This document shows positions 32,885 to 41,892 of a DNA stretch of 64,000 bases, piece after piece; positions within the stretch are counted from its first letter, which is position 1; each line of letters starts with the position of its first letter. A program made the translations under genes and the position numbers. The stretch covers positions 2,765,501 through 2,829,500 of the forward strand of contig NZ_CP062167.1 in NCBI RefSeq assembly GCF_014844055.1, in the 5' to 3' direction. The DNA comes from Aureimonas sp. OT7. Its GTDB lineage: Bacteria > Pseudomonadota > Alphaproteobacteria > Rhizobiales > Rhizobiaceae. The notes beneath the pieces were generated by a model. It had not been told where the DNA came from, did not search any database, and worked only from the letters and a program-made list of their open reading frames with translations.

Positions 32885-34528
32885 TCATGCCAGGCGGCTG
32901 CTCTTCAAATCGCCGGTGCGCTCCAGCAGCGGATATACGGTCGCGGCGATATGAGCCTCGATCCGCTTGAGGTCGCGGACGACATCCAGATAGCGGTTTG
33001 CCGACTGCCCCTTCGGCAACTGGCCTGACAGGATCTGTCGGAACTGCTCTTCGTTGGCGGCACGCTCATAGTCGCGGAAGCGCTCCTTCTCCGCCACCAA
33101 CTGCCGCGCCGATGTCGCGTCTCCGTCGATCAGCACGCTGACCGCCAGGCGCAGATGGGCTATGAGCCTTTCGTGCATTTCGCCGATGCGGACCATTTCC
33201 TCCTCGTTGAGGATCTGCCGATCGTCGATGCGCTGGGCTGCGATCGCCATCAGATTGGCGTCCACGATATCGCCGACATGTTCGATATTGACGGCGAAGT
33301 CGAGGATTTCGAACAGGCGCCGCTTGTCGGCTTCCGTAAGGTCGCCTTGCGAGATCCGGGACAGATAACGCCGCACGGCGCCGTAGAGGCGGTCGATCTC
33401 GTCATCCGTGCGCCGGATCCGCGACAGGGCGATCGGATCCGCGTCACGGAACACCTTGCGCGACCCGTCAAGCATCGCCTCGGCGATGTCGGCCATCCGC
33501 AGGACCTCGCGTGCTGCGTTGGCCAGCGCCACCTTCGGCCTGTCCAGGCTTGCCGTGTCCAGGTACAGCGGCCTGCCCGCATCCTCGGGTCTGGCGTCCT
33601 CGGGAAACAGCCGCGTAAGCAGTCGGGCGGCGGCAGGCAGCAAGGGCACGGATACCAGCGCCATCACCAGATTGAAGACCAGATGAAAATCCGGCGCCAG
33701 GCGTTGCCCCGGCACGCCGAACCGTTCGGCGGCGGCTGATATCGGCGCCAGAAGAAGCATGGTCATGACACCGCCGGCGAGGCGGTTGGCCAGATTGCCG
33801 ACCGGCAGGCGCAGATGGCTGCGATCCCCTCCCGAGGCAGCGATCAGCGGATTGATGGCGCTGCCGATATTGGCGCCGACCACCATGGCTATGGTGGACG
33901 GCGCCGACAGGATACCGATCTGCGCCAGCGACATGATGAACAGGATCGCCCCGACGCTCGAATGCGCCAGAACGGTGAACAGCACGGCCAGCAGCATGGC
34001 AAGGACCGGGTCCTGCACGATCAGCGTCATGACCTGCCGTACGTCCGGAGCATCTTCCAGCGGAACCACGAGCGCCGACAGGAGCTCGAGCGACAGGAGG
34101 ATGACCCCCAGTCCAAGCAGGATGCGGCCGACCTCGGACAGCCGTGGATTGGCACGCCGCCGCTGCAGGACATAGCCGGTGAAGATCAGCAGCGGATAGA
34201 CGAGACCGAGATCGAACGACAGGGCCTGCACGATCAGCGCCGTGCCGAGATTGGCGCCGAGCATGACCGAAAGGGCCGGCACCAGGGCAACCAGGCCGCC
34301 TGCCGTGAAGGATGTGACCATCATGGCGGTCGCCGTACTGCTTTGCAGCGCCATGGTGACGAGCGTACCGCCCACGATGGCGGCAAGCCGGTTATCGAGG
34401 CGGGTTGCCAATGTCTGCCGCAAGGATGGGCCGAAGCCGGACATGACGCCCGCGCTGACCAGCCCGACGCCCCATAGCAGCAACGCGACAATGCCCAGGA
34501 GGCTGACGATAACCTGCGTTGCCGTCAT
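32885..34528 (-). CDS. Na+/phosphate cotransporter family protein with PhoU-like domain
   Basis: A 547-residue protein. The N-terminal half has two Na_Pi_cotrans repeats, each with a QSS-type signature: LVTMALQSSTATAMMVTSFTAGGL and LFTVLAHSSVGAILFIMSLA. The C-terminal 200 residues form a helical PhoU-like domain beginning around RKVFRDADPIALSRIRRTDDEIDRLYG. Bacterial members (YjbB, NptA) move phosphate with Na+, YjbB outward. It is monocistronic, with a 180-bp region shared with the divergent Rrf2 gene. Confidence 0.9.
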   Translation of the reverse strand: MTATQVIVSLLGIVALLLWGVGLVSAGVMSGFGPSLRQTLATRLDNRLAAIVGGTLVTMALQSSTATAMMVTSFTAGGLVALVPALSVMLGANLGTALIVQALSFDLGLVYPLLIFTGYVLQRRRANPRLSEVGRILLGLGVILLSLELLSALVVPLEDAPDVRQVMTLIVQDPVLAMLLAVLFTVLAHSSVGAILFIMSLAQIGILSAPSTIAMVVGANIGSAINPLIAASGGDRSHLRLPVGNLANRLAGGVMTMLLLAPISAAAERFGVPGQRLAPDFHLVFNLVMALVSVPLLPAAARLLTRLFPEDARPEDAGRPLYLDTASLDRPKVALANAAREVLRMADIAEAMLDGSRKVFRDADPIALSRIRRTDDEIDRLYGAVRRYLSRISQGDLTEADKRRLFEILDFAVNIEHVGDIVDANLMAIAAQRIDDRQILNEEEMVRIGEMHERLIAHLRLAVSVLIDGDATSARQLVAEKERFRDYERAANEEQFRQILSGQLPKGQSANRYLDVVRDLKRIEAHIAATVYPLLERTGDLKSSRLA

Positions 34529-34708
34529 GATGGTTTCCCGGCCACGCCCTTCATCCGATCATCGAAACCCATGTTACCCCCCACCTCGCAAATGATGGGG
34601 CCGGGCAGCGCCGAGGCAAGTGGCCGTGCGGGATGGAAATCCCCGACTGAGCCGGTTATATCCAGACCATATCCTTCCCTACCCGTTCGAAAGCAGCGTT
34701 TCCTTCCA

Positions 34709-35164
34709 ATGTTGACGATGAAAGGCAAATACGGTCTCAAGGCGATGCTGCACCTTGCAGGCCAGCCCCCCGAGCGGCTGACCCAATCCGAAGAGATCGC
34801 AACGGCGCACGGCATTTCGAAGAAGTTCCTCGACGCCATCCTGGGCGACCTGCGCGGCGCCGGCTTCGTCGATGCGCGCAAGGGGCGTGGGGGCGGCTAC
34901 CGCCTGTCCCGCCCGGCAGGAGAAATTCGCGTCGGGCACGTGTTGCGCGTCCTGGATGGCCCGCTGGCTCCGCTACCATGCGCCAGCCGCACCGCCTATC
35001 GCCGATGCGACGACTGCAGCAGCGAAGAGACATGCCGCGTAAGGGCGCTGATGCTGGAAGTGCGGAACGCCATCTCCGCCGTTCTGGACAATCGCAGCCT
35101 GGCGGAAATGCAGCACGTCGCGCCGGCGCACGACATCGAGGAAGCGGTCGCCGCCCTCGGTTAG
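34709..35164 (+). CDS. Rrf2 family transcriptional regulator
   Basis: A 151-residue regulator. The N-terminal winged helix reads MKGKYGLKAMLHLAGQP, then SEEIATAHGISKKFLDAILGDLRGAGFVDARKGRGGGYRL. The C-terminal half has four cysteines (91, 100, 103 and 109) in the form C-x8-C-x2-C-x5-C, which could hold an Fe-S cluster or sense redox or nitrosative stress. IscR and RirA have three in other spacings, so it is not a clear orthologue of either. No strong ribosome-binding site is seen; ATG at 34718 is an alternative. The stop overlaps the convergent wecG-like stop by four bases. Confidence 0.88.
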   Translation: MLTMKGKYGLKAMLHLAGQPPERLTQSEEIATAHGISKKFLDAILGDLRGAGFVDARKGRGGGYRLSRPAGEIRVGHVLRVLDGPLAPLPCASRTAYRRCDDCSSEETCRVRALMLEVRNAISAVLDNRSLAEMQHVAPAHDIEEAVAALG

Positions 35165-35967
35165 CTCCGGCCGCGCATCGCGCGCCGTGCGTCGGCCGCA
35201 TATTGGCGGGCCGCCAGGCGGAAGATGCCGGGCCCCCGCACCAGATACCGCCGCCACATGCGGCTGGGGTCGGATGCCAGGCGATGCAGCCACTCCAGCC
35301 CGGCCCGCTGCATGGCACGGGGCGCCCGCTTCTGCTTTCCCGTCAGAAAGTCGATACTGGCCCCGACGCACAGGGCGAACCCGCCTTGGCGCCCGCTGCG
35401 CGCCAGATCGCGGGCGAACACCTCCTGCTTGGGGAACGACAGGCAGATGAACAGGATGTCCCATTCCGCCTCCGCCGCTTGCTGCACGGCCGACCGCCAA
35501 CCCGGGGTGTCGCGCACCAGGCGGTCGGCGCACGGAACGTGAACGAGCCTTCGGTCGGGGAAGCGCGCCCGCAGACGCCGGAACGCCGCCTCGGAGGGTC
35601 CGATGACGGCCATTCGGATATCGGGGCTGATCGTGCGCTGCAGAAGATCGAATGTCAGGTCTGATCCCGGGGTCGGGATCAGGCGTCGTCCGCTGGGCCG
35701 CGCGAGCGCCGACAGGATGCGGCTGTCGCATATCTGCAGGCGCGCGCCGTCATAGGCTTCACGCAGGCATCGATCCCCCCCGTCGTGATAGCTGACGACA
35801 TGGTCGACATTGGGGGTGACCGCATAGGCGAAATCGCCGATCGCGAGGCTACGCCCGATCGCGGTGCGTATGCCCTCGATGTCGCCGTCCACGAAACGCA
35901 TGCCGAGGAAAGGCACCACGGAAGCCATCGACAAGATCAGGCACGCGTCCAGCAACAGATAGTTCAC
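35161..35967 (-). CDS. WecG/TagA/CpsF family glycosyltransferase
   Basis: A 268-residue GT26 enzyme. The start is GTG at 35967, with ATG at 35928 as an alternative. It has the family series VVPFLGMRFVDGDIEGI, YAVTPNVDHVV, GARLQICDSRIL, IAVIGPSEAA-type segments, LFICLSFPKQEVFA and LCVGASIDFLTGKQKRAPRAMQRAGLEWLHRL. It transfers a sugar such as N-acetylmannosamine (uronate) onto a lipid-linked acceptor in polysaccharide synthesis. No other polysaccharide gene is nearby, so its pathway is unknown. Confidence 0.9.
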   Translation of the reverse strand: MNYLLLDACLILSMASVVPFLGMRFVDGDIEGIRTAIGRSLAIGDFAYAVTPNVDHVVSYHDGGDRCLREAYDGARLQICDSRILSALARPSGRRLIPTPGSDLTFDLLQRTISPDIRMAVIGPSEAAFRRLRARFPDRRLVHVPCADRLVRDTPGWRSAVQQAAEAEWDILFICLSFPKQEVFARDLARSGRQGGFALCVGASIDFLTGKQKRAPRAMQRAGLEWLHRLASDPSRMWRRYLVRGPGIFRLAARQYAADARRAMRGRS

Positions 35968-36036
35968 GCTCGCATATCCCTATAAGCCGGCACGATTTAC
36001 GGCGTTTGCAATGCAGCGCAAAACGCTCCGCAAGCA

Positions 36037-36052
36037 AACTCACATTTGAGTT
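36037..36052. promoter_or_regulatory. Inverted repeat in the wecG-DUF5996 divergent region
   Basis: AACTCA - CATT - TGAGTT, a perfect 6-bp dyad placed 70 bp upstream of the glycosyltransferase start and 90 bp upstream of the DUF5996 start. Size and position suit an operator for one or both genes. Confidence 0.4.
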
Positions 36053-36141
36053 GGGCGCGGTCCGCCTTTCGGATGATGCTTCATCCTCTCGCGTCCTGCC
36101 CTAGTTCCAATCCGGAAGCGAAAGTCGTTCCTGGAGGCGAG

Positions 36142-37083
36142 ATGACCGAACTTTGGCCGGAAATTCCGTTTGGGCCGTGGCAGGACAGTTGCCGCCACCT
36201 GCACCTGGTCAGCCAGATCGTCGGCAAGTATCGTCTGTCGCATACGCCCTGGCTCAACCATTCCTGGCACGCGACGCTGTATGTGACGGCACGTGGATTG
36301 ACCACCTCGATCGTGCCCGACGGTCCGGGCGGCATCGAGGTGGAAATCGACCTGATCGAGCATCGGGTCATCGCGCGCTCGACGGCCGGCGGCATCGCGG
36401 CAACGCCACTCAGGCCCGGTTCGATCGCGGGGTTCAGAAGCCGTTTCGTCGAGATCATCGAGCAGGTTGGCGGTACGCCGAGGTTCAGCGATACGCCGAA
36501 CGAAATCCCGGACGCCGTACCGTTCTCGGCCGATACGCAGGAGCGCCCCTACGATGCGGAAGCGGTCAACGCTTTTTTCCGGGCCTGCGTGCAGGTCGAC
36601 CGCGTGTTCAAGCAGTTCCGTACCGGCTTCATCGGAAAGGTGAGCCCCGTGCATCTTTTCTGGGGCAGCTTCGACATGGCCGTCACGCGGTTCTCGGGCG
36701 ACAGGGCTCCACGTCATCCCGGCGGAGTTCCGGCTTTGCCCGATGACGTCACGGCTGAGGCCTACAGCCATCAGGTGTCGTCCGCCGGTTTCTGGCCGGG
36801 CGGCGGCGGGATCGACTATCCTGCCTTCTATTCCTACGCCTACCCCGGGCCCGACGGCTTCGCCGAGGCCATCGTCGAGCCTGCGGAAGCGCGTTTCGAC
36901 CAAAGCCTCGGCGAGTTCATCCTGCCTTATGATGCCGTGCGCACCGCCCCCGATCCGGACAAGGCCCTGCTGGCATTCCTGCAGACAAGCTACGATGCCG
37001 CCGCTATTCTGGGGCAATGGGACAGGGCAAGCCTGGAATGCGCGCCCGGCCGTCCGCTGGAAGCGCGCACGGTGGAGACTTGA
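36142..37083 (+). CDS. DUF5996 family protein
   Basis: A 313-residue protein of unknown function. GGAGGCGAG directly precedes the ATG. Features are ELWPEIPFGPWQDSCRHLHLVSQIVGKYR, LNHSWHATLYVTARGLTT, RPYDAEAVNAFFRACVQVDRVFKQFRTGFIGKVSPVHLFWGSFDMAVTRFSG and GPDGFAEAIVEP. These match the DUF5996 family. No membrane span or signal peptide is present. It is six bases from the following FMN reductase, so the two form an operon. Confidence 0.85.
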   Translation: MTELWPEIPFGPWQDSCRHLHLVSQIVGKYRLSHTPWLNHSWHATLYVTARGLTTSIVPDGPGGIEVEIDLIEHRVIARSTAGGIAATPLRPGSIAGFRSRFVEIIEQVGGTPRFSDTPNEIPDAVPFSADTQERPYDAEAVNAFFRACVQVDRVFKQFRTGFIGKVSPVHLFWGSFDMAVTRFSGDRAPRHPGGVPALPDDVTAEAYSHQVSSAGFWPGGGGIDYPAFYSYAYPGPDGFAEAIVEPAEARFDQSLGEFILPYDAVRTAPDPDKALLAFLQTSYDAAAILGQWDRASLECAPGRPLEARTVET

Positions 37084-37089
37084 GACGTC

Positions 37090-37668
37090 ATGACCAGAAT
37101 TCTCGCCATATCCGGCAGCCTGCGGAAGGGTTCCTTCAACACGGCGCTGATGCATGCAGCGGTGGACCAGGCGCCGCAGGGCGTACGCGTAGAGGCGGCG
37201 ACGCTGCACGGCATCCCGCTTTACGACGGCGATCTGGAATCGGCTGACGGCATTCCGCAGGCGGTTGCCGCCCTGAAGGGCAGAATCCGGCATGCCGATG
37301 GCGTGCTCCTGATAACGCCCGAGTACAACAACTCGCTACCGGGCGTCTTCAAGAACGCGATCGACTGGACGACGCGCCCCTCATCCGACATTCCGCTTCT
37401 GTATCGCGGGCGGCCAATGGCTGTCATCGGTGCGTCGATGGGCGGGTTCGGCACCATCCTCAGCCAGAACGCCTGGTTGCCGGTGTTGCGCACCTTGGGT
37501 GCGAGGCCCTTCTTCGAAGGGCGTCTGCTGGTGTCGCGGGCGCAAGGCGTTTTCGACGCAGATGGAAAGCTTGTCGACGACAAGGTCCGCGCGCAACTGG
37601 CCGATTTTATCGGCGCCTTCGCAGAGTTCGCCCGCACCTCCGCCAGGAAGGACGTTCGCGTTGCCTGA
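37090..37668 (+). CDS. NADPH-dependent FMN reductase, paralogue 2
   Basis: A 192-residue flavodoxin-fold enzyme. It has the phosphate loop ISGSLRKGSFNTALM, then LYDGDLESADGIP, LLITPEYNNSLPGVFKNAIDWTTRP and VIGASMGGFGTILSQ. It probably reduces quinones or other electrophiles using NAD(P)H and FMN. It shares the fold and motifs of the protein at 18402-18986 but is clearly diverged. It is the second gene after DUF5996. Confidence 0.9.
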   Translation: MTRILAISGSLRKGSFNTALMHAAVDQAPQGVRVEAATLHGIPLYDGDLESADGIPQAVAALKGRIRHADGVLLITPEYNNSLPGVFKNAIDWTTRPSSDIPLLYRGRPMAVIGASMGGFGTILSQNAWLPVLRTLGARPFFEGRLLVSRAQGVFDADGKLVDDKVRAQLADFIGAFAEFARTSARKDVRVA

Positions 37669-37678
37669 GGGCCGGGCG

Positions 37679-37709
37679 GCATGGCGGCGAGCCGTTCCCG
37701 CCGCCATGC
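37679..37709. terminator. Hairpin between convergent FMN reductase and oxidoreductase genes
   Basis: GCATGGCGGCG - 9 nt - CGCCGCCATGC, a perfect 11-bp stem in the 45-bp gap between two convergent stop codons. There is no T-run on either strand, so it may act as a bidirectional transcript-end stabiliser or a weak terminator. Confidence 0.55.
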
Positions 37710-37713
37710 ATAA

Positions 37714-38688
37714 TCAGATGCGGATCACCGAAAGCCCGCTCGTGCGGCGGTTCTCCAGGTCATCATGGGCGCGCGCCGCCTCGGCGACCGGATAGACCTG
37801 ATTGATCGTTATCTTGACCGCGCCGGAACCGATGACCTTGAACAAAGCGCGGGCGCTGGCCTCCAGTTCTTCGCGGGTGGACGTATAGCCGAACAGGCTG
37901 GGGCGGGTGGCGAAGAGCGAACCCTTCTGGTTCAGCAGCGCCAGATCGAAGTTCTCGATAACGCCGGACGACTGCCCGAACGATACGAAAAGGCCCTGCC
38001 GCTTCAGGCAATCGAGGCTTGCGGGAAACGTGTCCCTGCCGACGGAATCGTACACGACGTCGCATTTGCGACCGCGCGTGATGTCCTTAACTGCGTCCAC
38101 GAAATTCTCTTCGCGGTAATTGATGACATAATCGCAGCCATTCGCCCGGGCGATGGCGCATTTTTCTTCGGAGCCCGCCGTTCCGATGACGGTGGCGCCG
38201 AGCTGCTTGGCCCATTGCGTGGCAATGACGCCGACACCGCCGGCCGCCGCGTGGAACAGCAGCACCGTATCGGGCCCCACCTTGAACGTGCGGCGCAGCA
38301 GATACTCCGCCGTCATGCCCTTCAGCATCACCGCGGCTGCGGTTTCCTCGTCTATGCCGTCCGGCAGGTGCACCGCCTGGGCGGCCGGCACCAGCGCCTC
38401 TTCCGCATAGGTGCCCTCGCCACCGGCATAGGCGACGCGATCGCCCTCCTTGAACGAGGTGACGCCCTCGCCCACGGCAACCACCGTGCCCGCTCCTTCC
38501 TTGCCGGGAACGAACGGAAAGCGCGGCGCCTTGTAGGTGCCGTTGCGGAAATAGACATCGATGAAGTTCAGGCCCGCCGCCTTCTGGCGGATACGCAATT
38601 GTCCGGGGCCGGGGGCGCCTACGGAATGCTCTTTCCAGACGAGCTTTTCCGGGCCCCCGATTTCGTCAACGACAATGGCTTTCGTCAA
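37714..38688 (-). CDS. NADPH:quinone oxidoreductase (zeta-crystallin type, MDR family)
   Basis: A 324-residue zinc-free medium-chain dehydrogenase. It begins TKAIVVDEIGGPEKLVWKEHSVGAPGPGQ and has NFIDVYFRNGTY, PFVPGKEGAGTVVAVGEGV, the NADPH motif HAAAGGVGVIATQWAKQLGATVIGTAGSEEK and VVYDSVGRDTF. QorA-type enzymes reduce quinones by one electron. The start is TTG at 38688 (GGAAC upstream), which overlaps the pcs stop as TTGA, so it is coupled to phosphatidylcholine synthase. Confidence 0.9.
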   Translation of the reverse strand: MTKAIVVDEIGGPEKLVWKEHSVGAPGPGQLRIRQKAAGLNFIDVYFRNGTYKAPRFPFVPGKEGAGTVVAVGEGVTSFKEGDRVAYAGGEGTYAEEALVPAAQAVHLPDGIDEETAAAVMLKGMTAEYLLRRTFKVGPDTVLLFHAAAGGVGVIATQWAKQLGATVIGTAGSEEKCAIARANGCDYVINYREENFVDAVKDITRGRKCDVVYDSVGRDTFPASLDCLKRQGLFVSFGQSSGVIENFDLALLNQKGSLFATRPSLFGYTSTREELEASARALFKVIGSGAVKITINQVYPVAEAARAHDDLENRRTSGLSVIRI

Positions 38689-39413
38689 ACCAACTGTTCC
38701 TTCTGGTCTGGGTCTGCGCCGCTCCCGTCCATGAACTGGACGATCGCGCCGATGGAAACAAGGTATAAGCTGGTCAGAACGATCCCGCCCTTCACGAAAG
38801 CGGGCGCATCGAAATCGGTGAACAACGCCCACAGGCCCAGCACGGACCACACGGCGAAGACGCCCAGATTGACGATGCGATATCGCTTTACACGTACGGG
38901 ATGCAGGAACTTGACCGGCGCGAAGGTCGTGACGGCGCAGAACAGCACGACGATGAATGCGACGATGGCCGGCGGCTGCACGGCGAACAGGGTGAAGACC
39001 ACCATGTTCCAGGTGACGGGAAAGCCGCGGAAGAAGTTGTCCCTCGTCTTCATGCGCGTATCGGCATAGTAGATGGCGCTGGTGATGACGATCAGCGCCG
39101 CCGCGACGAACGACCAGGCATGGCCGATCAGGCCCGACTGATACAGGGCAAAGGCCGGAATCAGCACGTAGGTGGCATAGTCGATGATCGAGTCCAGCAT
39201 GTCGCCCGACCAGTCGGGCAGCACGCGCTTGATATCGATGCTGCGCGCCAGCGGACCGTCGATTCCGTCCACCAGCAAAGCCAGCCCCAGCCAGGCAAAC
39301 ATCGCCACCCAGCGCTCCTCCGCGGCGGCGATGATGGACAGGAATGCCCAGAAGGCCCCGCTGGCTGTCAGCAGGTGCACGGAGAATGCGCGCCATTTTT
39401 CGTATGTCGTCAC
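38685..39413 (-). CDS. pcs: Phosphatidylcholine synthase
   Basis: A 242-residue membrane enzyme that condenses choline with CDP-diacylglycerol to give phosphatidylcholine and CMP, a pathway typical of Rhizobiales and related bacteria. It shows the CDP-alcohol phosphatidyltransferase motif as DGIDGPLAR-x9-SGDMLDSIID, with the metal-binding aspartates kept. About six to eight membrane spans follow, with DNFFRGFPVTWNMVVFTL typical of Pcs. The start is GTG at 39413 (or the adjacent GTG at 39416). Confidence 0.92.
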   Translation of the reverse strand: MTTYEKWRAFSVHLLTASGAFWAFLSIIAAAEERWVAMFAWLGLALLVDGIDGPLARSIDIKRVLPDWSGDMLDSIIDYATYVLIPAFALYQSGLIGHAWSFVAAALIVITSAIYYADTRMKTRDNFFRGFPVTWNMVVFTLFAVQPPAIVAFIVVLFCAVTTFAPVKFLHPVRVKRYRIVNLGVFAVWSVLGLWALFTDFDAPAFVKGGIVLTSLYLVSIGAIVQFMDGSGADPDQKEQLV

Positions 39414-39619
39414 CACGTTGCCGGACCGAGCCTCGCTGTTGTCTGTGCCGCCATCGGGGCAGCCTCTGGCGTGAACGTTCACGGGTCGCACCTTGTAGTG
39501 CAAGGCGCAAGCGTTTGAAAACGCCTGCGCGCATATTTCCCGTGGCGCTTTGGCTCTATCGCAACAGGGGTCGGTATGCGCTACATCGCCATTGCATGGA
39601 AGAAGCGATCGGAGTCGGC

Positions 39620-40813
39620 ATGAGACGAGACGTCGCAGTGATCGGGGGTGGCCTTGCCGGCCTGTCGGTTGCGTTGGCCTTTGCGGACGAGGGATTCGAC
39701 GTCGCGCTGGCGGCCCCATTGCCTGCGTCCGACGGGCGCAGCACCGCCCTATTCGGCCGATCCATCGCCTTTCTGGAACGGCATGGGCTTGCACAGGCCG
39801 TGCGTGAACGCGGCGCCCCCCTGGCCGTGCTTCGAATCATCGACGACACGGGCCGTCTGCTGCGATCCCCACCGGTGGAGTTTCGCGCTGCCGAAATCGG
39901 GCTCGACGCCTTCGGCATCAATGTGCTGAATGCCGACCTGAACGCGCTTCTGACGGAGCGCCTGCGTCAGCACCCCCGCGTCACATGGCAGGAAAGCCTG
40001 CTCCAGTCGATGGAAAGCGGCACGGACACCGTCAGCGTCACCCTTGAAAATGGGGTACGGGTGCAAGCCGGCCTTGTCGTCGGGGCCGACGGCCGCAACT
40101 CGCCCGTGCGCACCTATGCCGGCATCGGCATACGACGCTGGTCCTATCCGCAGACGGCGATCGTCCTCAATTTCGGCCATGCGCGCCCACATGGCGACAT
40201 CTCGACCGAGTTTCACAGGCGGTCGGGGCCCTTCACCCAGGTTCCCCTGCCCGGCCGGCGGTCTTCCCTCGTCTGGGTGGAGCGGCCCGAGACCGCGCAG
40301 GCGCTGCGCTCGATGTCCATCGAAACACTCTCGACCATGGTGGAAGAGCGCCTGCACTCCACGCTCGGCGCGGTATCGGTGGAAAGCGGCCTTCAGGCCT
40401 TCCCGCTTTCGGGTGCGCAAGCTTTGCGTTTTGCCGCACCGCGCATCGCGCTCGTCGGCGAGGCGGCGCACGTCTTTCCGCCCATCGGGGCCCAGGGACT
40501 CAACCTTGGCATGCGCGATGCGGAAGATATCGTGAAGGCCGCGACGCGGCATCGCGACGATGTCGGCGGCGCGGCCATGCTGGCCAGCTACGAGGCAAGC
40601 CGCAAGGCAGACGTAACGCTGCGCACGATGGGGGTGGACCTGCTCAATCGTTCCCTCCTGGCCGACATGCTGCCTGCCCAGGTCGCACGGTCGGCCGGGC
40701 TCGGAATGCTCTCGGCGCTCAGCCCGCTGCGCCGTTTCGCCATGCGGGAGGGCGTCGTTCCCGGTGCCGGCATCTCGGGCCTGCCGCGTTCGTTGCTTGG
40801 TGCGCGCGAGTAG
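39620..40813 (+). CDS. FAD-dependent monooxygenase, UbiH/UbiF/Coq6 family
   Basis: A 397-residue flavoprotein hydroxylase. It opens with the Rossmann FAD motif VAVIGGGLAGLSVALAFAD, then LNADLNALLTERL, VVGADGRNSPVR (the DG motif) and EAAHVFPPIGAQGLNLGMRDAED. Members hydroxylate the ubiquinone ring. It could serve ubiquinone synthesis (UbiH/UbiF/UbiL) or related chemistry; which ring position is not evident. GGAG lies six bases before the ATG at 39620; the ATG eight codons upstream has no such site. Confidence 0.88.
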   Translation: MRRDVAVIGGGLAGLSVALAFADEGFDVALAAPLPASDGRSTALFGRSIAFLERHGLAQAVRERGAPLAVLRIIDDTGRLLRSPPVEFRAAEIGLDAFGINVLNADLNALLTERLRQHPRVTWQESLLQSMESGTDTVSVTLENGVRVQAGLVVGADGRNSPVRTYAGIGIRRWSYPQTAIVLNFGHARPHGDISTEFHRRSGPFTQVPLPGRRSSLVWVERPETAQALRSMSIETLSTMVEERLHSTLGAVSVESGLQAFPLSGAQALRFAAPRIALVGEAAHVFPPIGAQGLNLGMRDAEDIVKAATRHRDDVGGAAMLASYEASRKADVTLRTMGVDLLNRSLLADMLPAQVARSAGLGMLSALSPLRRFAMREGVVPGAGISGLPRSLLGARE

Positions 40814-40849
40814 CTTGTACCCGCTGCCGGGCCGCGCTATCGGTCGCAC

Positions 40850-41191
40850 ATGGCACCAGCACAGCCGATACAGAAAGCGCGATTCCATCTCGGACAGATC
40901 GTCCGCCACCGGATGTTCCCGTTTCGTGGCGTGATCTTCGACGTGGATCCGGTCTTCGACAATACCGAGGAATGGTATCTGTCCATCCCGGAAGAGGCCC
41001 GCCCGCGCAAGGACCAGCCCTTCTACCACCTCTTCGCCGAGAACTCGGAAAGCGATTACATCGCCTATGTCTCGGAGCAGAACCTGGAGTTGGACGAGAG
41101 CGGGACGCCCGTCAACCATCCGCAACTGGCGGAGATGTTCGACGGCCCCATCGATGGCGAGTATCGATTGAAATCCGCCCATCGCAACTGA
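40850..41191 (+). CDS. hspQ: Heat shock protein HspQ
   Basis: A 113-residue cytoplasmic protein of the YccV/HspQ family (hemimethylated-DNA-binding domain). It has KARFHLGQIVRHRMFPFRGVIFDVDPVF, EEWYLSIPEEARPRKDQPFYHLFAEN and YIAYVSEQNLELD. HspQ in enterobacteria acts as a specificity enhancer and substrate of Lon. Length and motifs are normal. It follows the monooxygenase by 36 bp. Confidence 0.93.
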   Translation: MAPAQPIQKARFHLGQIVRHRMFPFRGVIFDVDPVFDNTEEWYLSIPEEARPRKDQPFYHLFAENSESDYIAYVSEQNLELDESGTPVNHPQLAEMFDGPIDGEYRLKSAHRN

Positions 41192-41207
41192 GCATCATAC
41201 AGCCATT

Positions 41208-41240
41208 AAAAAGGGCGCTCCGCGTTGCCGCGAAGCGCCC
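41208..41240 (-). terminator. Rho-independent terminator of the ialB gene
   Basis: On the minus strand GGGCGCTTCGCGG pairs with CGCGGAGCGCCC across a short loop and is followed by TTTTTAAT. It begins 22 nt past the ialB stop codon. hspQ on the other strand ends just outside it. Confidence 0.88.
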
Positions 41241-41262
41241 CGATCATTCAGGCGTCGGCGCG

Positions 41263-41892
41263 TTACTGCGCGTTACCGCCTTCGATGGCCTGGTTCTGCG
41301 CATCCTCGAACCGCTTGCGGCGAGCTTCCGCCTGGCTCTGGAGGGCTTCGTTCAGCTGCTGCTGGCGCTGCTCCAGCTCGGGCTGCTCGCGCGCGGGGCC
41401 ATCATAGGCCTGCGTGAAGCCCTGCAACGTCACATTGATCGGGTTGGGCTGGCGCTGGAAGTTGGTCGACGTGACCTTGAGCGTTCCGCCGCGCTTCATG
41501 GAATTGACCATGGCGTCGGACAGCTCGACCTCGGCGATGCATCGATCGGGGAAGCAGACCGAATAGTTCAGCGTCTGCGCCGCGTTGGTGTCGATCTGAA
41601 GCTGCACGCCGGCAGGAATGACCCTGCCCGTTGGCACGACGGCCTGGAGCACTTTCTGGTTCACCTGGCCCGATACGTTGATCAGGTTGACGGCGGTGAT
41701 CAGCTGGCGCGTATCGGCGATCATCGTGTACTGCGTGTTGCAGATCTGGTTTTCGCCCTGCGGCGTGCAGACCTTGAACCACTCGGCCGGAACGGACTGC
41801 GCCATGGCGCCGGTCGACGGCAGGGCCGCGCCCAGCACAGCGAAGCCGGTGGCAAGGGCAAGGCGGTGAAAGTTCATGAAGCGGGTTTTCAA
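41263..41892 (-). CDS. Invasion-associated locus B (IalB) family protein
   Basis: A 209-residue secreted protein. From TTG at 41892, supported by GAGGAAG seven bases upstream, it has a signal peptide of about 31 residues ending AMA. An ATG five codons later is the alternative. The IalB domain shows WFKVCTPQGENQICNTQYTM, VLQAVVPTGRVIPAGVQLQID and SVCFPDRCIAEVELSDAMVNSM, with two cysteine pairs likely forming disulphides. A Gln/Glu/Arg-rich tail follows (about 170-209). The family, named from Bartonella, is common in non-pathogenic Rhizobiales and its function is unsettled. Confidence 0.9.
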   Translation of the reverse strand: MKTRFMNFHRLALATGFAVLGAALPSTGAMAQSVPAEWFKVCTPQGENQICNTQYTMIADTRQLITAVNLINVSGQVNQKVLQAVVPTGRVIPAGVQLQIDTNAAQTLNYSVCFPDRCIAEVELSDAMVNSMKRGGTLKVTSTNFQRQPNPINVTLQGFTQAYDGPAREQPELEQRQQQLNEALQSQAEARRKRFEDAQNQAIEGGNAQ

